The notes under the pieces: generated by a model
What the model saw: the letters and a program-made list of their open reading frames with translations, nothing else
What the model was told of the DNA's origin: nothing
Database searches by the model: none
Shown here: positions 42,027-52,757 of the stretch, in pieces
How the letters are laid out: each line of letters starts with the position of its first letter
How positions within the stretch are numbered: the first letter of the stretch is position 1
Made by a program: the position numbers and the translations under genes
Assembly: GCF_051014445.1 (NCBI RefSeq)
Contig: NW_027488370.1
Location: forward strand, 15,190,001 to 15,254,000
DNA from: Colletes latitarsis
Taxonomy: Eukaryota > Arthropoda > Insecta > Hymenoptera > Colletidae
Direction: 5' to 3'
Length of the DNA stretch: 64,000 bases

Positions 42027-43432
42027 TTGATGGAAACCAGGTTTCATTGACTGTTTCAGTGTGGTACTACGTTACTACGTGATGCAATCCAGAAAAAGCC
42101 CAGGATCTGTTGAACAAGTATGTGAAAAACGCGACAGTATGAGCCTGATGTGGGCAAATCCCAGACCTATCCCAGACCTATCTTGCGTTCTCCTCTAAAA
42201 CATTGATGGAAACCAGGTTTAATTGACTGTTCCAGTGTTGTACTTCATTACTACGTGATGCAATCCAGAAAAAGCTCAGGATCAAGCCATCAAGTATGAG
42301 AAATATGCGAAAGAATGAGCCTGATGAGAGCAAATCCCAGGCCTATCCCAGACCTAACTTGCGTTATCCTCCAAAATATTGATCGAAACCAGGTTTAATT
42401 GGCTGTTTTAGTGTGGTACCACACTACTACGTGATCCAAACCAGAAAAAACCCAGGATCTGTTCAACAAGTATGTGAAAAACGCGAAACTGTGAGGCTGA
42501 TGAGGGCAAATCTTAGACCTAACCCAGACCTATGATGCGTTATCCTCTAAAATATTGATCGAAACCATGTTTAATTGACTGTTTCAGCGTGGTACCACAT
42601 TACTACGTGATCCAAACCAGAAAGGACCCAGGATCCGTTCAACAAGTATGTGAAGAATGCGAATGTATGAGTCTGATCAGTGAAAATCTCAGGCCTTACC
42701 TAGACCTAACTTGCGTTGTCCTCTAAAATATTGATGGAAACCAGGTTTCATTGACTGTTTCAGTGTGGTACTACGTTACTACGTGATGCAATCCAGAAAA
42801 AGCCCAGGATCTGTTGAACAAGTATGTGAAAACGCGACAGTATGAGCCTGATGTGGGCAAATCCCAGACCTATCCCAGACCTAACTTGCGTTCTCCTCTA
42901 AAACATTGATGGAAACCAGGTTTAATTGACTGTTCCAGTGTTGTACTTCATTACTACGTGATGCAATCCAGAAAGAGCTCAGGATCAAGCCATCAAGTAT
43001 GAGAAATATGCGAAAGAATGAGCCTGATGAGAGCAAATCCCAGGCCTATCCCAGACCTAACTTGCGTTATCCTCCAAAATATTGATCGAAACCAGGTTTA
43101 ATTGGCTGTTTTAGTGTGGTACCACATTACTACGTGATCCAAACCAGAAAAAACCCAGGATCTGTTCAACAAGTATGTGAAAAACGCGACACTGTGAGGC
43201 TGATGAGGGCAAATCTTAGACCTAACCCAGACCTAAGATGCGTTATCCTCTAAAATATTGATCGAAACCATGTTTAATTGACTGTTTCAGCGTGGTACCA
43301 CATTACTACGTGATCCAAACCAGAAAGGACCCAGGATCCGTTCAACAAGTATGTGAAGAATGCGAATGTATGAGTCTGATCTGTGAAAATCTCAGGCCTT
43401 ACCTAGACCTAACTTGCGTTGTCCTCTAAAAT
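42027..43432 (+). repeat. 703-bp four-monomer tandem repeat (two copies)
   Basis: A four-monomer unit of about 703 bases starts at TTGATGGAAACCAGGTTTC (about 42,027, 42,730 and again 43,433). It repeats with few changes. Shared rare features include TGTTCCAGTGTTGTACTTC, AGGATCAAGCCATCAAG and AGAAAGGACCCAGG. Confidence 0.8.
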
Positions 43433-45045
43433 ATTGATGGAAACCAGGTTTCATTGACTGTTTCAGTGTGTTACTACGTTACTACGTGATGCAATCCAGA
43501 AAAAGCCCAGGATCTAGCCATCAAGTATGAGACATATGCGAAAGAATGAGCCTGATGAGAGCAAATCCCAGACCTAACCTAGACCTAACATGTGTTATCC
43601 TCTAAAATATTGAGCGAAACGAGGTTTAATGGACGGTTTCAGTGTGGTACCACACTACTTCGTGATCCAAACAGGAAAAAACCCAGGATCTGTTCAACAA
43701 GTATGTGAAAAACGCGAAACTGTGAGCCTGATGAGGGCAAATCTTAGACCTATCCCAGACCTAAGATGCGTTGTCCTCTAAAATATATATCCAGACCAGG
43801 TTTCATTGAATGTTTCAGTGTGGTACCACTTTACTACGTGATCCAATCCAGAAATAGCCCAGGATCTAGCCACGAAGTATGAGAAATATGCGAAAGTATG
43901 AGCCTGATGAGGGCAAATCCTAGACCTAACCCAGACCTAACATGCGTTATCCTCTGAAATATTTATCAAGACCAGGTTTAATTGAATGTTTCAGTGTGGT
44001 ACCACATTACTATGTGATCCAAACCAGAAAATAACGCAGGATCTGTTCTACGAGTATGTGAAGTGCGCGAAAGTATGAGCCTGATGAGGGCAAATCCCAG
44101 ACCTATCCCAGACCTAACATGCGTTATCCTCTAAAATATTTATCAAGACCAGGTTTAATTGATTGTTTCAGTGTGGACCCACATTACTACGTGATCCAAA
44201 CCAGAAAAAACCCAGGATCCGTTCAACAAGTATGTGAAGAATGCGAAAGTATGAGTCTGATGAGTGAAAATTCCAGGCCTGACCTAGACCTAACGTGCGT
44301 TATCCTCTAAAATATTGAGCGAAACCAGGTTTAATGGACTGTTTCAGTGTGGTACCACACTACTACGTGATTCAAACCAGAAAAAACCCAGGATCCGTTC
44401 AACAAGTATGTGAAGTGTGCGAAAGTATGAGCCTGATGAGAGCAAATCCCAGACCTAACCTAGACCTAACATGAATTATTCTCTAAAATATTGGTCGAAA
44501 CCAGGTTTAATTGACTGTTTCAGTGTGGTCCCACACTACTACGTGACCCAAACCAGAAAAAACCCAGGATCCGTTCAACAAGTATGTGAAGAATGCGAAA
44601 GTATGAGTCTGATGAGTGAAAATCCCAGGCCTGACCTAGACCTAACGTGCGTTATCCTCTAAAATATTGAGCGAAACCAGGTTTAATGGACTGTTTCAGT
44701 GTGGTCCCACATTACTACGTGACCTAAACCAGAAAAAACCCAGGATCTGTTCTACAAATATGTGAAAAACGCGAAAGTATGAGCCTGATGAGAGCATATC
44801 CCAGACCTATCCCAGACCTAACTTGCGTTGTCCTCTAAAATATTGATGGAAACCAGGTTTAATTGACTGTTTCAGTGTTGTACTTCATTACTACGTGATG
44901 CAATCCAGAAAAAGCCCAGGATCTAGCCATCAAGTATGAGAAATATGCGAAAGAATGAGCCTGATGAGAGCAAATCCCAGACCTAACCTAGACCTAACAT
45001 GAATTATTCTCTAAAATATTGGTCGAAACCAGGTTTAATTGACTG
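43175..45045 (+). repeat. Block duplication D3, copy 2 (partner 38,600-40,470)
   Basis: This is the second copy of the D3 variant order at a constant offset of 4,575 bases (26 monomers less one base). It provides an intact paralogue of the LINE copy 1 target region. Confidence 0.82.
44304..44479 (+). repeat. Reference monomer, subfamily B (176 bp)
   Basis: This is one complete B monomer between successive CCTCTAAAAT-type words. It contains ATTGAGCGAAACCAGG, GGACTGTTTC, the full 16-base palindrome AGTGTGGTACCACACT, TACTACGTGATTC, CCCAGGATCCGTTCAACAAG, TATGTGAAGTGTGCGAAAG, GCCTGATGAGAGC and AGACCTAACCTAGACCTAAC. It also holds an uninterrupted version of the target site used by LINE copy 1 (44,404-44,419). 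Confidence 0.88.
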
Positions 45046-46458
45046 TTTCAGTGTGGTCCCACACTACTACGTGACCCAAACCAGAAAAAACCCAGGATCC
45101 GTTCAACAAGTATGTGAAGAATGCGAAAGTATGAGTCTGATGAGTGAAAAACCCAGGCCTGACCTAGTCCTAACGTGCGTTATCCTCTAAAATATTGAGC
45201 GAAACCAGGTTTAATGGACTGTTTTAGTATGGTACCACATTACTACGTGATCCAAACCAGAAAAAACCCAGGATCTGTTCAACAAGTATGTGAAAAACGC
45301 GACACTGTGAGGCTGATGAGGGCAAATCTTAGACCTAACCCAGACCTATGATGCGTTATCCTCTAAAATATTGATCGAAACCATGTTTAATTGCCTGTTT
45401 CAGCGTGGTACCACATTACTACGTGATCCAAACCAGAAAGGACCCAGGATCCGTTCAACAAGTATGTGAAGAATGCGAATGTATGAGTCTGATCAGTGAA
45501 AATCTCAGGCCTTACCTAGACCTAACTTGCGTTGTCCTCTAAAATATTGATGGAAACCAGGTTTCATTGACTGTTTCAGTGTGGTACTACGTTACTACGT
45601 GATGCAATCCAGAAAAAGCCCAGGATCTAGCCATCAAGTATGAGACATATGCGAAAGAATGAGCCTGATGAGAGCAAATCCCAGACCTAACCTAGACCTA
45701 ACATGTGTTATCCCCTAAAATATTGAGCGAAACGAGGTTTAATGGACGGTTTCAGTGTGGTACCACACTACTTCGTGATCCAAACCAGAAAAAACCCAGG
45801 ATCTGTTCAACAAGTATGTGAAAAACGCGAAACTGTGAGCCTGATGAGGGCAAATCTTAGACCTATCCCAGACCTAAGATGCGTTGTCCTCTAAAATATA
45901 TATCCAGACCAGGTTTCATTGAATGTTTCAGCGTGGTACCACTTTACTACGTGATCCAATCCAGAAATAGCCCAGGATCTAGCCATGAAGTATGAGAAAT
46001 ATGCGAAAGTATGAGCCTGATGAGGGCAAATCCTAGACCTAACCCAGACCTAACATGCGTTATCCTCTGAAATATTTATCAAGACCAGGTTTAATTGAAT
46101 GTTTCAGTATGGTACCACATTACTATGTGATCCAAACCAGAAAATAACGCAGGATCTGTTCTACGAGTATGTGAAGTGCGCGAAAGTATGAGCCTGATGA
46201 GGGCAAATCCCAGACCTATCCCAGACCTAACATGCGTTATCCTCTAAAATATTTATCAAGACCAGGTTTAATTGATTGTTTCAGTGTGGACCCACATTAC
46301 TACGTGATCCAAACCAGAAAAAACCCAGGATCCGTTCAACAAGTATGTGAAGAATGCGAAAGTATGAGTCTGATGAGTGAAAATCCCAGGCCTGACCTAG
46401 ACCTAACGTGCGTTATCTTCTAAAATATTGAGCGAAACCAGGTTTAATGGACTGTTTC

Positions 46459-46474
46459 AGTGTGGTACCACACT
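46459..46474. promoter_or_regulatory. Monomer palindrome AGTGTGGTACCACACT (representative)
   Basis: This is a perfect 16-base palindrome centred on the KpnI-type GGTACC. The inner 12 bases TGTGGTACCACA are present in many monomers of both subfamilies, and the full 16 bases in monomers that continue CACACTACTACG. A dyad repeated every 176 bases is a candidate binding site for a dimeric protein, but nothing in the sequence names one. Only this example is listed; the same element recurs through the array. Confidence 0.5.
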
Positions 46475-46516
46475 ACTACGTGATTCAAACCAGAAAAAAC
46501 CCAGGATCCGTTCAAC

Positions 46517-46532
46517 AAGTATGTGAAGTGTG
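46517..46532 (+). repeat. Target-site duplication, 5' side of LINE copy 1
   Basis: AAGTATGTGAAGTGTG here is repeated directly after the poly(A) run at 47,542-47,557. Up to 16 bases are duplicated; the exact ends are ambiguous because of the adjoining A run and G. Unoccupied paralogous monomers at 44,404-44,419 and 49,479-49,494 carry the word once. Confidence 0.93.
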
Positions 46533-46986
46533 GGCTGTTCGGCCACTCCTGAAGGAGTGGCTGGACAGAGGCCATGGCAGCCTCACCTACCGGCTGGCAC
46601 AGGTATTTTCCGGGCATGGCAGCTTCGGAAGATACCTGTGCCGGATAGGGAAGGAGCCGACGGCGCGTTGCTGCCACTGCGACGCTGAGCAGGACACGGC
46701 GGATCATACCCTGGAGGTATGCCCCGCGTGGGAGGGGGAGCGCCGTGTCCTGGTCGGCGTCGTCGGGCGGGATGTCTCGCTGCCGGGCGTGGTGCGCGCC
46801 ATGCTCAGCAGCGAGGAGAAGTGGAGGGCCGTGGCCTCCTTCTGCGAGAACGTAATGTTGCAGAAGGAGGCCGCGGGGAGGGAGCGCGAGCTTCAGCAGC
46901 GCGCTGAAGCTCGCGCTCGTGCGGTGGCCCGAGGTCGTCGCCCGGCCGCGAGGCGTCGCGGGCGGCCGCCTCGGCGTGGCGGATGA
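46533..46986 (+). pseudogene. ORF2 C-terminal fragment of LINE copy 1
   Basis: The frame reads AVRPLLKEWLDRGHGSLTYR and continues to the TGA at 46,984-46,986. It matches residues 755-903 of the copy 3 protein with a few substitutions and one extra serine. It holds the zinc knuckle C-x2-C-x8-H-x4-C (CCHCDAEQDTADHTLEVC) and a very basic, arginine-rich tail. The endonuclease and reverse transcriptase are absent. A satellite-derived frame (from 46,447) reads into it by chance, so an annotator could wrongly call a 179-residue gene. The frame is not otherwise broken, which agrees with a young insertion. Confidence 0.9.
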
Positions 46987-47501
46987 CCTAGGCTGGGAGG
47001 GGGGTCCTGAGGGGACCCTCCTCCCGCCAGGCGGCGCCGGGTCGGACCGGTTGGGGGTAGGAGTGCCTCCCCCTACCGGTCCGACGCAAGGGGAGGCACC
47101 CTCGGCGGTCTGGTGCGGCCATGAACGCCCGGCCGCCGAGGGGTGGAAACGGGGTCGCGGGCGGTTGCGAGTTGGGGCTCGCAGCCGCCACAAAACGCGG
47201 CCCCGGGACGGATAGCGGCGGGATGGAGTGGCCCCGTCCCGCCGCTATGAGGCAGTGTGTCTACTGGGGGGACCGATTGTTCCCCCGGGGGATGGGCGCG
47301 AAAGCGCGGGCACGGGGAGGATACCGGAAGAATGCTTCGAGCGATTCCCGGTATCCTCCCAAAGCGTGCCGAAGGGTCACCGTGGGGTTTTTAGTGGGTA
47401 GGTCCCGCGCCTGTCGTTGTACGGGCGCGGGAAATCCCACACACCCCTCCCACCTCTCCCCAAGGAGGTGGGAGGGAGTCTTTCGAAGATTTTCCCCACG
47501 A

Positions 47502-47502
<1 letters not shown>
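46987..47502 (+). other. Structured 3' UTR of LINE copy 1
   Basis: The 516 bases between the ORF2 stop and the A tail are almost filled with inverted repeats. Arms are at 46,995-47,007/47,013-47,025; 47,041-47,057/47,069-47,085; 47,099-47,108/47,133-47,142; 47,151-47,159/47,196-47,204, which encloses 47,161-47,171/47,178-47,188; 47,212-47,226/47,234-47,248; 47,296-47,299/47,304-47,307 with a GAAA loop; 47,315-47,327/47,348-47,360; 47,403-47,411/47,424-47,432; and 47,445-47,456/47,465-47,476. Several are perfect and the others have one mismatch or G-U wobble. Reverse transcriptases of related elements recognise the 3' end of their RNA, so a recognition role is plausible. That role is inferred. 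Confidence 0.82.

Positions 47503-47543
<41 letters not shown>
47503..47543 (+). other. Poly(A) tail of LINE copy 1
   Basis: An uninterrupted run of 41 A follows CCCCACGAC. The last one or two A may belong to the target duplication AAGTATGTG. An uninterrupted run of this length suggests a recent insertion. Confidence 0.95.
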
Positions 47544-47546
<3 letters not shown>

Positions 47547-47557
47547 TGTGAAGTGTG
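47542..47557 (+). repeat. Target-site duplication, 3' side of LINE copy 1
   Basis: This is the second copy of AAGTATGTGAAGTGTG. It continues directly into the normal monomer sequence CGAAAGTATGAGCCTGATG, so removing the LINE and one duplicate restores an ordinary B monomer. Confidence 0.93.
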
Positions 47558-48574
47558 CGAAAGTATGAGCCTGATGAGAGCAAATCCCAGACCTATCCCA
47601 GACCTAACTTGCGTTGTCCTCTAAAATATTGATGGAAACCAGGTTTAATTGACTGTTTCAGTGTTGTACTTCATTACTACGTGATGCAATCCAGAAAAAG
47701 CCCAGGATCTAGCCATCAAGTATGAGAAATATGCGAAAGAATGAGCCTGATGAGAGCAAATCCCAGACCTAACCTAGACCTAACATGAATTATTCTCTAA
47801 AATATTGGTCGAAACCAGGTTTAATTGACTGTTTCAGTGTGGAACCACATTACTACGTGATCCAAACAAGAAAAAACCCAGGATCAGTTCAACATGTATG
47901 TGAAGAATGCGAAAGTATGAGTCTGATGAGTGAATATCCCAGGCCTAACCTAGACCTAAGATTCGTTATCCTCTAAAATATTGATCGAAACCAGGTTTAA
48001 TTGAATGTTTCAGTGTGGTACCATATTACTACGTGATCCAAACCAGTAAAAACCCAGGATCCGTTCTACAAGTATGTGAAGAATGCGAAAGTATGAGTCT
48101 GATGAGGGCAAATCCCAGACCTATCCCAGACCTAACATGCGTTATCCTCTAAAATATTTATCAAGACCAGGTTTAATTGATTGTTTCAGTGTGGACCCAC
48201 ATAACTACGTGATCCAAACCAGACAAAACCCAGGATCCGTTCAACAAGTATGTGAAGAATGCGAAAGTATGAGTCTGATGAGTGAAAAAACCAGGCCTGA
48301 CCTAGACCTAACATGCGTTATCCTCTAAAATATTGAGCGAAACCTGGTTTAATGGACTGTTTCAGTGTGGTACCACACTACTACGGGATCCAAACCAGAA
48401 AAAACCCAGGAACTGTTGAACAAGTATGTGAAAAACGCGACAGTATGAGCCTGATGTGGGCAAATCCCAGACCTATCCCAGACCTAACTTGCGCTCTCCT
48501 CTAAAACATTGATGGAAACCAGGTTTAATTGACTGTTCCAGTGTTGTACTTCATTACTACGTGATGCAATCCAG

Positions 48575-50605
48575 AAAGAGCCCAGGATCTAGCCATCAAG
48601 TATGAGACATATGCGAAAGAATGAGCCTGATGAGAGCAAATCCCAGACCTAACCTAGACCTAACATGTGTTATCCTCTAAAATATTGAGCGAAACCAGGT
48701 TTAATGGACGGTTTCAGTGTGGTACCACACTACTTCGTGATCCAAACCAGAAAAAACCCAGGATCTGTTCAACAAGTATGTGAAAAACGTGAAACTGTGA
48801 GCCTCATGAGGGCAAATCTTAGACCTATCCCAGAACTAAGATGCGTTGTCCTCTAAAATATATATCCAGACCAGGTTTCATTGAATGTTTCAGTGTGGTA
48901 CCACTTTACTACGTGATCCAATCCAGAAATAGCCCAGGATCTAGCCATGAAGTATGAGAAATATGCGAAAGTATGAGCCTGATGAGGGCAAATCCTAGAC
49001 CTAACCCAGACCTAACATGCGTTATCCTCTGAAATATTTATCAAGACCAGGTTTAATTGAATGTTTCAGTGTGGTACCACATTACTATGTGATCCAAACC
49101 AGAAAATAACGCAGGATCTGTTCTACGAGTATGTGAAGTGCGCGAAAGTATGAGCCTGATGAGGGCAAATCCCAGACCTATCCCAGACCTAACATGCGTT
49201 ATCCTCTAAAATATTTATCAAGACCAGGTTTAATTGATTGTTTCAGTGTGGACCCACATTACTACGTGATCCAAACCAGAAAAAACCCAGGATCCGTTCA
49301 ACAAGTATGTGAAGAATGCGAAAGTATGAGTCTGATGAGTGAAAATCCCAGGCCTGACCTAGACCTAACGTGCGTTATCCTCTAAAATATTGAGCGAAAC
49401 CAGATTTAATGGACTGTTTCAGTGTGGTACCACACTACTACGTGATTCAAACCAGAAAAAACCCAGGATCCGTTCAACAAGTATGTGAAGTGTGCGAAAG
49501 TATGAGCATGATGAGAGCAAATCCCAGACCTAACCTAGACCTAACATGAATTATTCTCTAAAATATTGGTCGAAACCAGGTTTAATTGACTGTTTCAGTG
49601 TGGTCCCACATTACTACGTGACCCAAACCAGAAAAAACCCAGGATCCGTTCAACAAGTATGTGAAGAATGCGAAAGTATGAGTCTGATGAGTGAAAAAAC
49701 CAGGCCTGACCTACACCTAACATGCGTTTTCCTCTAAAATATTGAGCGAAACCAGGTTTAATGGACTGTTTCAGTGTGGTACCACACTACTACGGGATCC
49801 AAACCAGAAAAGACCCAGGATCTGTTCTACAAATATGTGAAAAACGCGAAAGTATGAGCCTGATGAGAGCAAATCCCAGACCTATCCCAGACCTAACTTG
49901 CGTTGTCCTCTAAAATATTGATGGAAACCAGGTTTAATTGACTCTTTCAGTGTTGTACTTCATTACTACGTGATGCAATCCAGAAAAAGCCCAGGATCTA
50001 GCCATCAAGTATGAGAAATATGCGAAAGAATGAGCCTGATGAGAGCAAATCCCAGACCTAACCTAGACCTAACATGAATTATTCTCTAAAATATTGGTCG
50101 AAACCAGGTTTAATTGACTGTTTCAGTGTGGAACCACATTACTACGTGATCCAAACCAGAAAAAACCCAGGATCAGTTCAACAAGTATGTGAAGAATGCG
50201 AAAGTATGAGTCTGATGAGTGAATATCCCAGGCCTAACCTAGACCTAACATGCGTTGTCCTCAAAAATATTGATCGAAACCTGGTTTAATCGACAGTTTC
50301 AGTGTGGTACCACATTACTATGTGATCCAATCCAGAAAATAACCCAGGATCTGTTCAACGAGTATGTGAAGTGTGCGAAAGTATGAGTCTGATGAGGGCA
50401 AATCCCAGACCTATCCCAGACCTAACATGCGTTATCCTCTAAAATATTTATCAAGACCAGGATTAATTGATTGTATCAGTGTGGACCCACATTACTACGT
50501 GATCCAAACCAGAAAAAACACAGGATCCGTTCAACAAGTATGTGAAGAATGCGAAAGTATGAGTCTGATGAGTGAAAATCCCAGGCCTAACCTAGACCTA
50601 ACATG
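48575..50605 (+). repeat. Block duplication D3, copy 3 (partner 38,925-40,955)
   Basis: This is the third long copy of the D3 order, at an offset of 9,650 bases. It includes the same ATATATATCCAGACC marker and an unoccupied version of the LINE target at 49,479-49,494. Confidence 0.8.
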
Positions 50606-51844
50606 CGTTATCCTCAAAAATATTGATCGAAACCTGCTTTAATCGACTGTTTCAGTGTGGTACCACATTACTATGTGATCCAAACCAGAAAATAACCCAG
50701 GATCTGTTCAACGAGTATGTGATGTGTGCGAAAGTATGAGTCTGATGAGGGCAAATCCCAGACCTATCCCAGACCTAACATGCGTCATCCTCTAAAATTT
50801 TTGTCAAGACCAGGTTTAGTTGATCGTTCCAGTGTGGACCCACACAACTACGTGATCCAAACCAGAAAAAACCCAGGATCCGTTCAACAAGTATGTGAAG
50901 AATGCGAAAGTATGAGTCTGATGAGTGAAAAAACCAGGCCTGACCTAGACCTAACATGCGTTATCCTCTAAAATATTGAGCGAAACCAGGTTTAATGGAC
51001 TCTTTCAGTGTGGTACCACACTACTACGGGATCCAAACCAGAAAAAACCCAGGATCTGTTGAACAAGTATGTGAAAAACGCGACATTATGAGCCTGATGT
51101 GGGCAAATCCCAGACCTATCCCAGACCTAACTTGCGTTGTCCTCTAAAATATTGATGGAAACCAGGTTTAATTGACTGTTTCAGTGTTGTACTTCATTAC
51201 TACGTGATGCAATCCAGAAAAAGCTCAGGATCTAGCCATCAAGTATGAGAAATATGCGAAAGAATGAGCCTGATGAGAGCAAATCCCAGACTTATCCCAG
51301 ACCTAACTTGCGTTATCCTCCAAAATATTGATCGAAACCAGGTTTAATTGGCTGTTTTAGTGTGGTACCACATTACAACGTGATCCAAACCAGAAAAAAC
51401 CCAGGATCTGTTCAACAAGTATGTGAAAAACGCGAAACTGTGAGCCTGATGAGGGCAAATCCTAGACGTAACCCAGACCTAACATGCGTTATCCTCTAAA
51501 ATATTTATCAAGACCAGGTTAGTTGTATGTTTCAGTGCGGTACCACATTACTACGTGATCCAAACCAGAAAGGACCCAGGATCCGTTCAACAAGTATGTG
51601 AAGAATGCGAATGTATGAGTCTGATCAGTGAAAATCACAGGCCTTACCTAGACCTAACTTGCGTTGTCCTCTAAAATATTGATGGAAACCAGGTTTCATT
51701 GACTGTTTCAGTGTGGTACTACGTTACTACGTGATGCAATCCAGAAAAAGCCCAGGATCTAGCCATCAAGTATGAGTCATATGCGAAAGAATGAGCCTGA
51801 TGAGAGCAAATCCCAGACCTAACCTAGACCTAACATGTGTTATC

Positions 51845-52757
51845 CTCTAAAATATTGAGCGAAACCAGGTTTAGTGGACTGTTTCAGTGTGGTACCACAC
51901 TACTACGGGATCCAAACCAGAAAAAAACCAGGATCTGTTCAACTAGTATGTGAAAAACGCGAAAGTATGAGCCTGATGAGTGCAAATCCCAGACCTATCC
52001 CAGACCTAACTTGCGTTATCCTCTAAAATATTGATCGAAACCAGGTTTAATTGAATGTTTCAGTGTGGTACCACATTACTATGTGATCCAAACCAGAAAA
52101 TAACCCAGGATCTGTACAACGAGTATGTGAAGTGTGCGAAAGTATGAGTCTGATGAGGTCAAATCCCAGACCAATCCCAGACTTAACTTGCGTTATCCTC
52201 TAAAATATTAATCGAAACCAGGTTTAATCGACTGTTTCAGTGTGGAACCACATTACTACGTGATCAAAACCAGATAAAAACCCAGGATCTTGTCAACGAG
52301 TATGTGAAGTGTGCGAAAGTATGAGTCTGATGAGGGCTAATCCCAGGCCTATCCCAGACCTAGCTTGCGTTACCCTCTACAATATTGATCGAAACCAGGT
52401 TTAATTGACTGTTTTAGTGTGGTACCACATTACTACGTGATCCAAACCAGAAAGAACCCAGGATCTGTTCAACAAGTATGTGAAAAACGCGAAACTGTGA
52501 GCCTGATGAGGGCAAATCTTAGACCTAACCCAGACCTAAGATGCGTTATCCTCTAAAATATTTATCCAGACCTGGTTTCATTGAATGTTTCAGTGTGGTA
52601 CCACTTTACTACGTGATCCAATCCAGAAATAGCCCAGGATCTAGCCCTGAAGTATGAGAAATATGCGAAAGTATGAGCCTGATGAGGGCAAATCCTAGAC
52701 CTAACCCAGACCTAACATGCGTTATTCTCTAAAATATTTATCAAGACCAGGTTTAAT
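51845..52757 (+). repeat. Block shared with 53,079-53,991 (offset 1,234)
   Basis: Five monomers recur 1,234 bases downstream. They are marked by AGGTTTAGTGGACTG, CAGATAAAAACCCAGGATCT and the TTACCCTCTACAATATTG variant. The CAGATAAAAACCC monomer also recurs near 54,385 and 54,740, so this part of the array has been reshuffled several times. Confidence 0.78.

Larger units (their letters stand above)
27931..46532 (+). repeat. Tandem satellite array, subfamily B, part 1
   Basis: This is the same 176-bp satellite in phase with subfamily A but diverged. The A dyad GGCCAGGATCTGGCC is replaced by CCCAGGATCTGTTCAACAAG or by CCCAGGATCTAGCCATGAAG. AGCCAGATGAGGG becomes AGCCTGATGAGGG or AGTCTGATGAGTG. 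The end reads CCTAACATGCGTTATCCTC, CCTAACTTGCGTTATCCTC or CCTAACATGAATTATTCTC. At least two B subtypes (GTTCAACAAG and AGCCATGAAG or AGCCATCAAG) are interspersed in semi-regular order. The first 2-3 kb after the junction look the most variable. Short open frames of about 63-90 codons on the plus strand are repeat artefacts. No gene is seen until the LINE. Confidence 0.96.
46533..47541 (+). mobile_element. Non-LTR retrotransposon (R1-clade type), copy 1, 5'-truncated
   Basis: About 1 kb of visibly GC-rich DNA interrupts a B monomer. It consists of the last ~151 codons of ORF2, a ~516-base 3' UTR and a poly(A) run (47,503-47,543, partly shared with the target duplication). Flanking 16-base direct repeats and the A tail are the signature of target-primed reverse transcription, with the 5' end lost by incomplete copying. 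The body closely matches the complement of copy 3 at 60,759-61,730, including the 3' end GATTTTCCCCACGAC before the A run. One codon differs in length (ASFCEN here, AFCEN in copy 3), so the copies come from slightly different source elements. It cannot move on its own. Confidence 0.95.

Noticed and set aside
46447..46986. An apparent 179-residue gene starting in the satellite
   Set aside because: It is a chance fusion of 28 satellite codons to the truncated LINE ORF2. The join is the insertion point marked by the target duplication.
46444..47624. Several long open frames on both strands over the LINE 3' UTR, such as 47,121-47,624 plus and 46,444-47,193 minus
   Set aside because: They are due to GC-rich sequence with few stop codons, and they contain the A tail as polylysine or the T run as polyphenylalanine. 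They read through UTR and satellite and show no domain.
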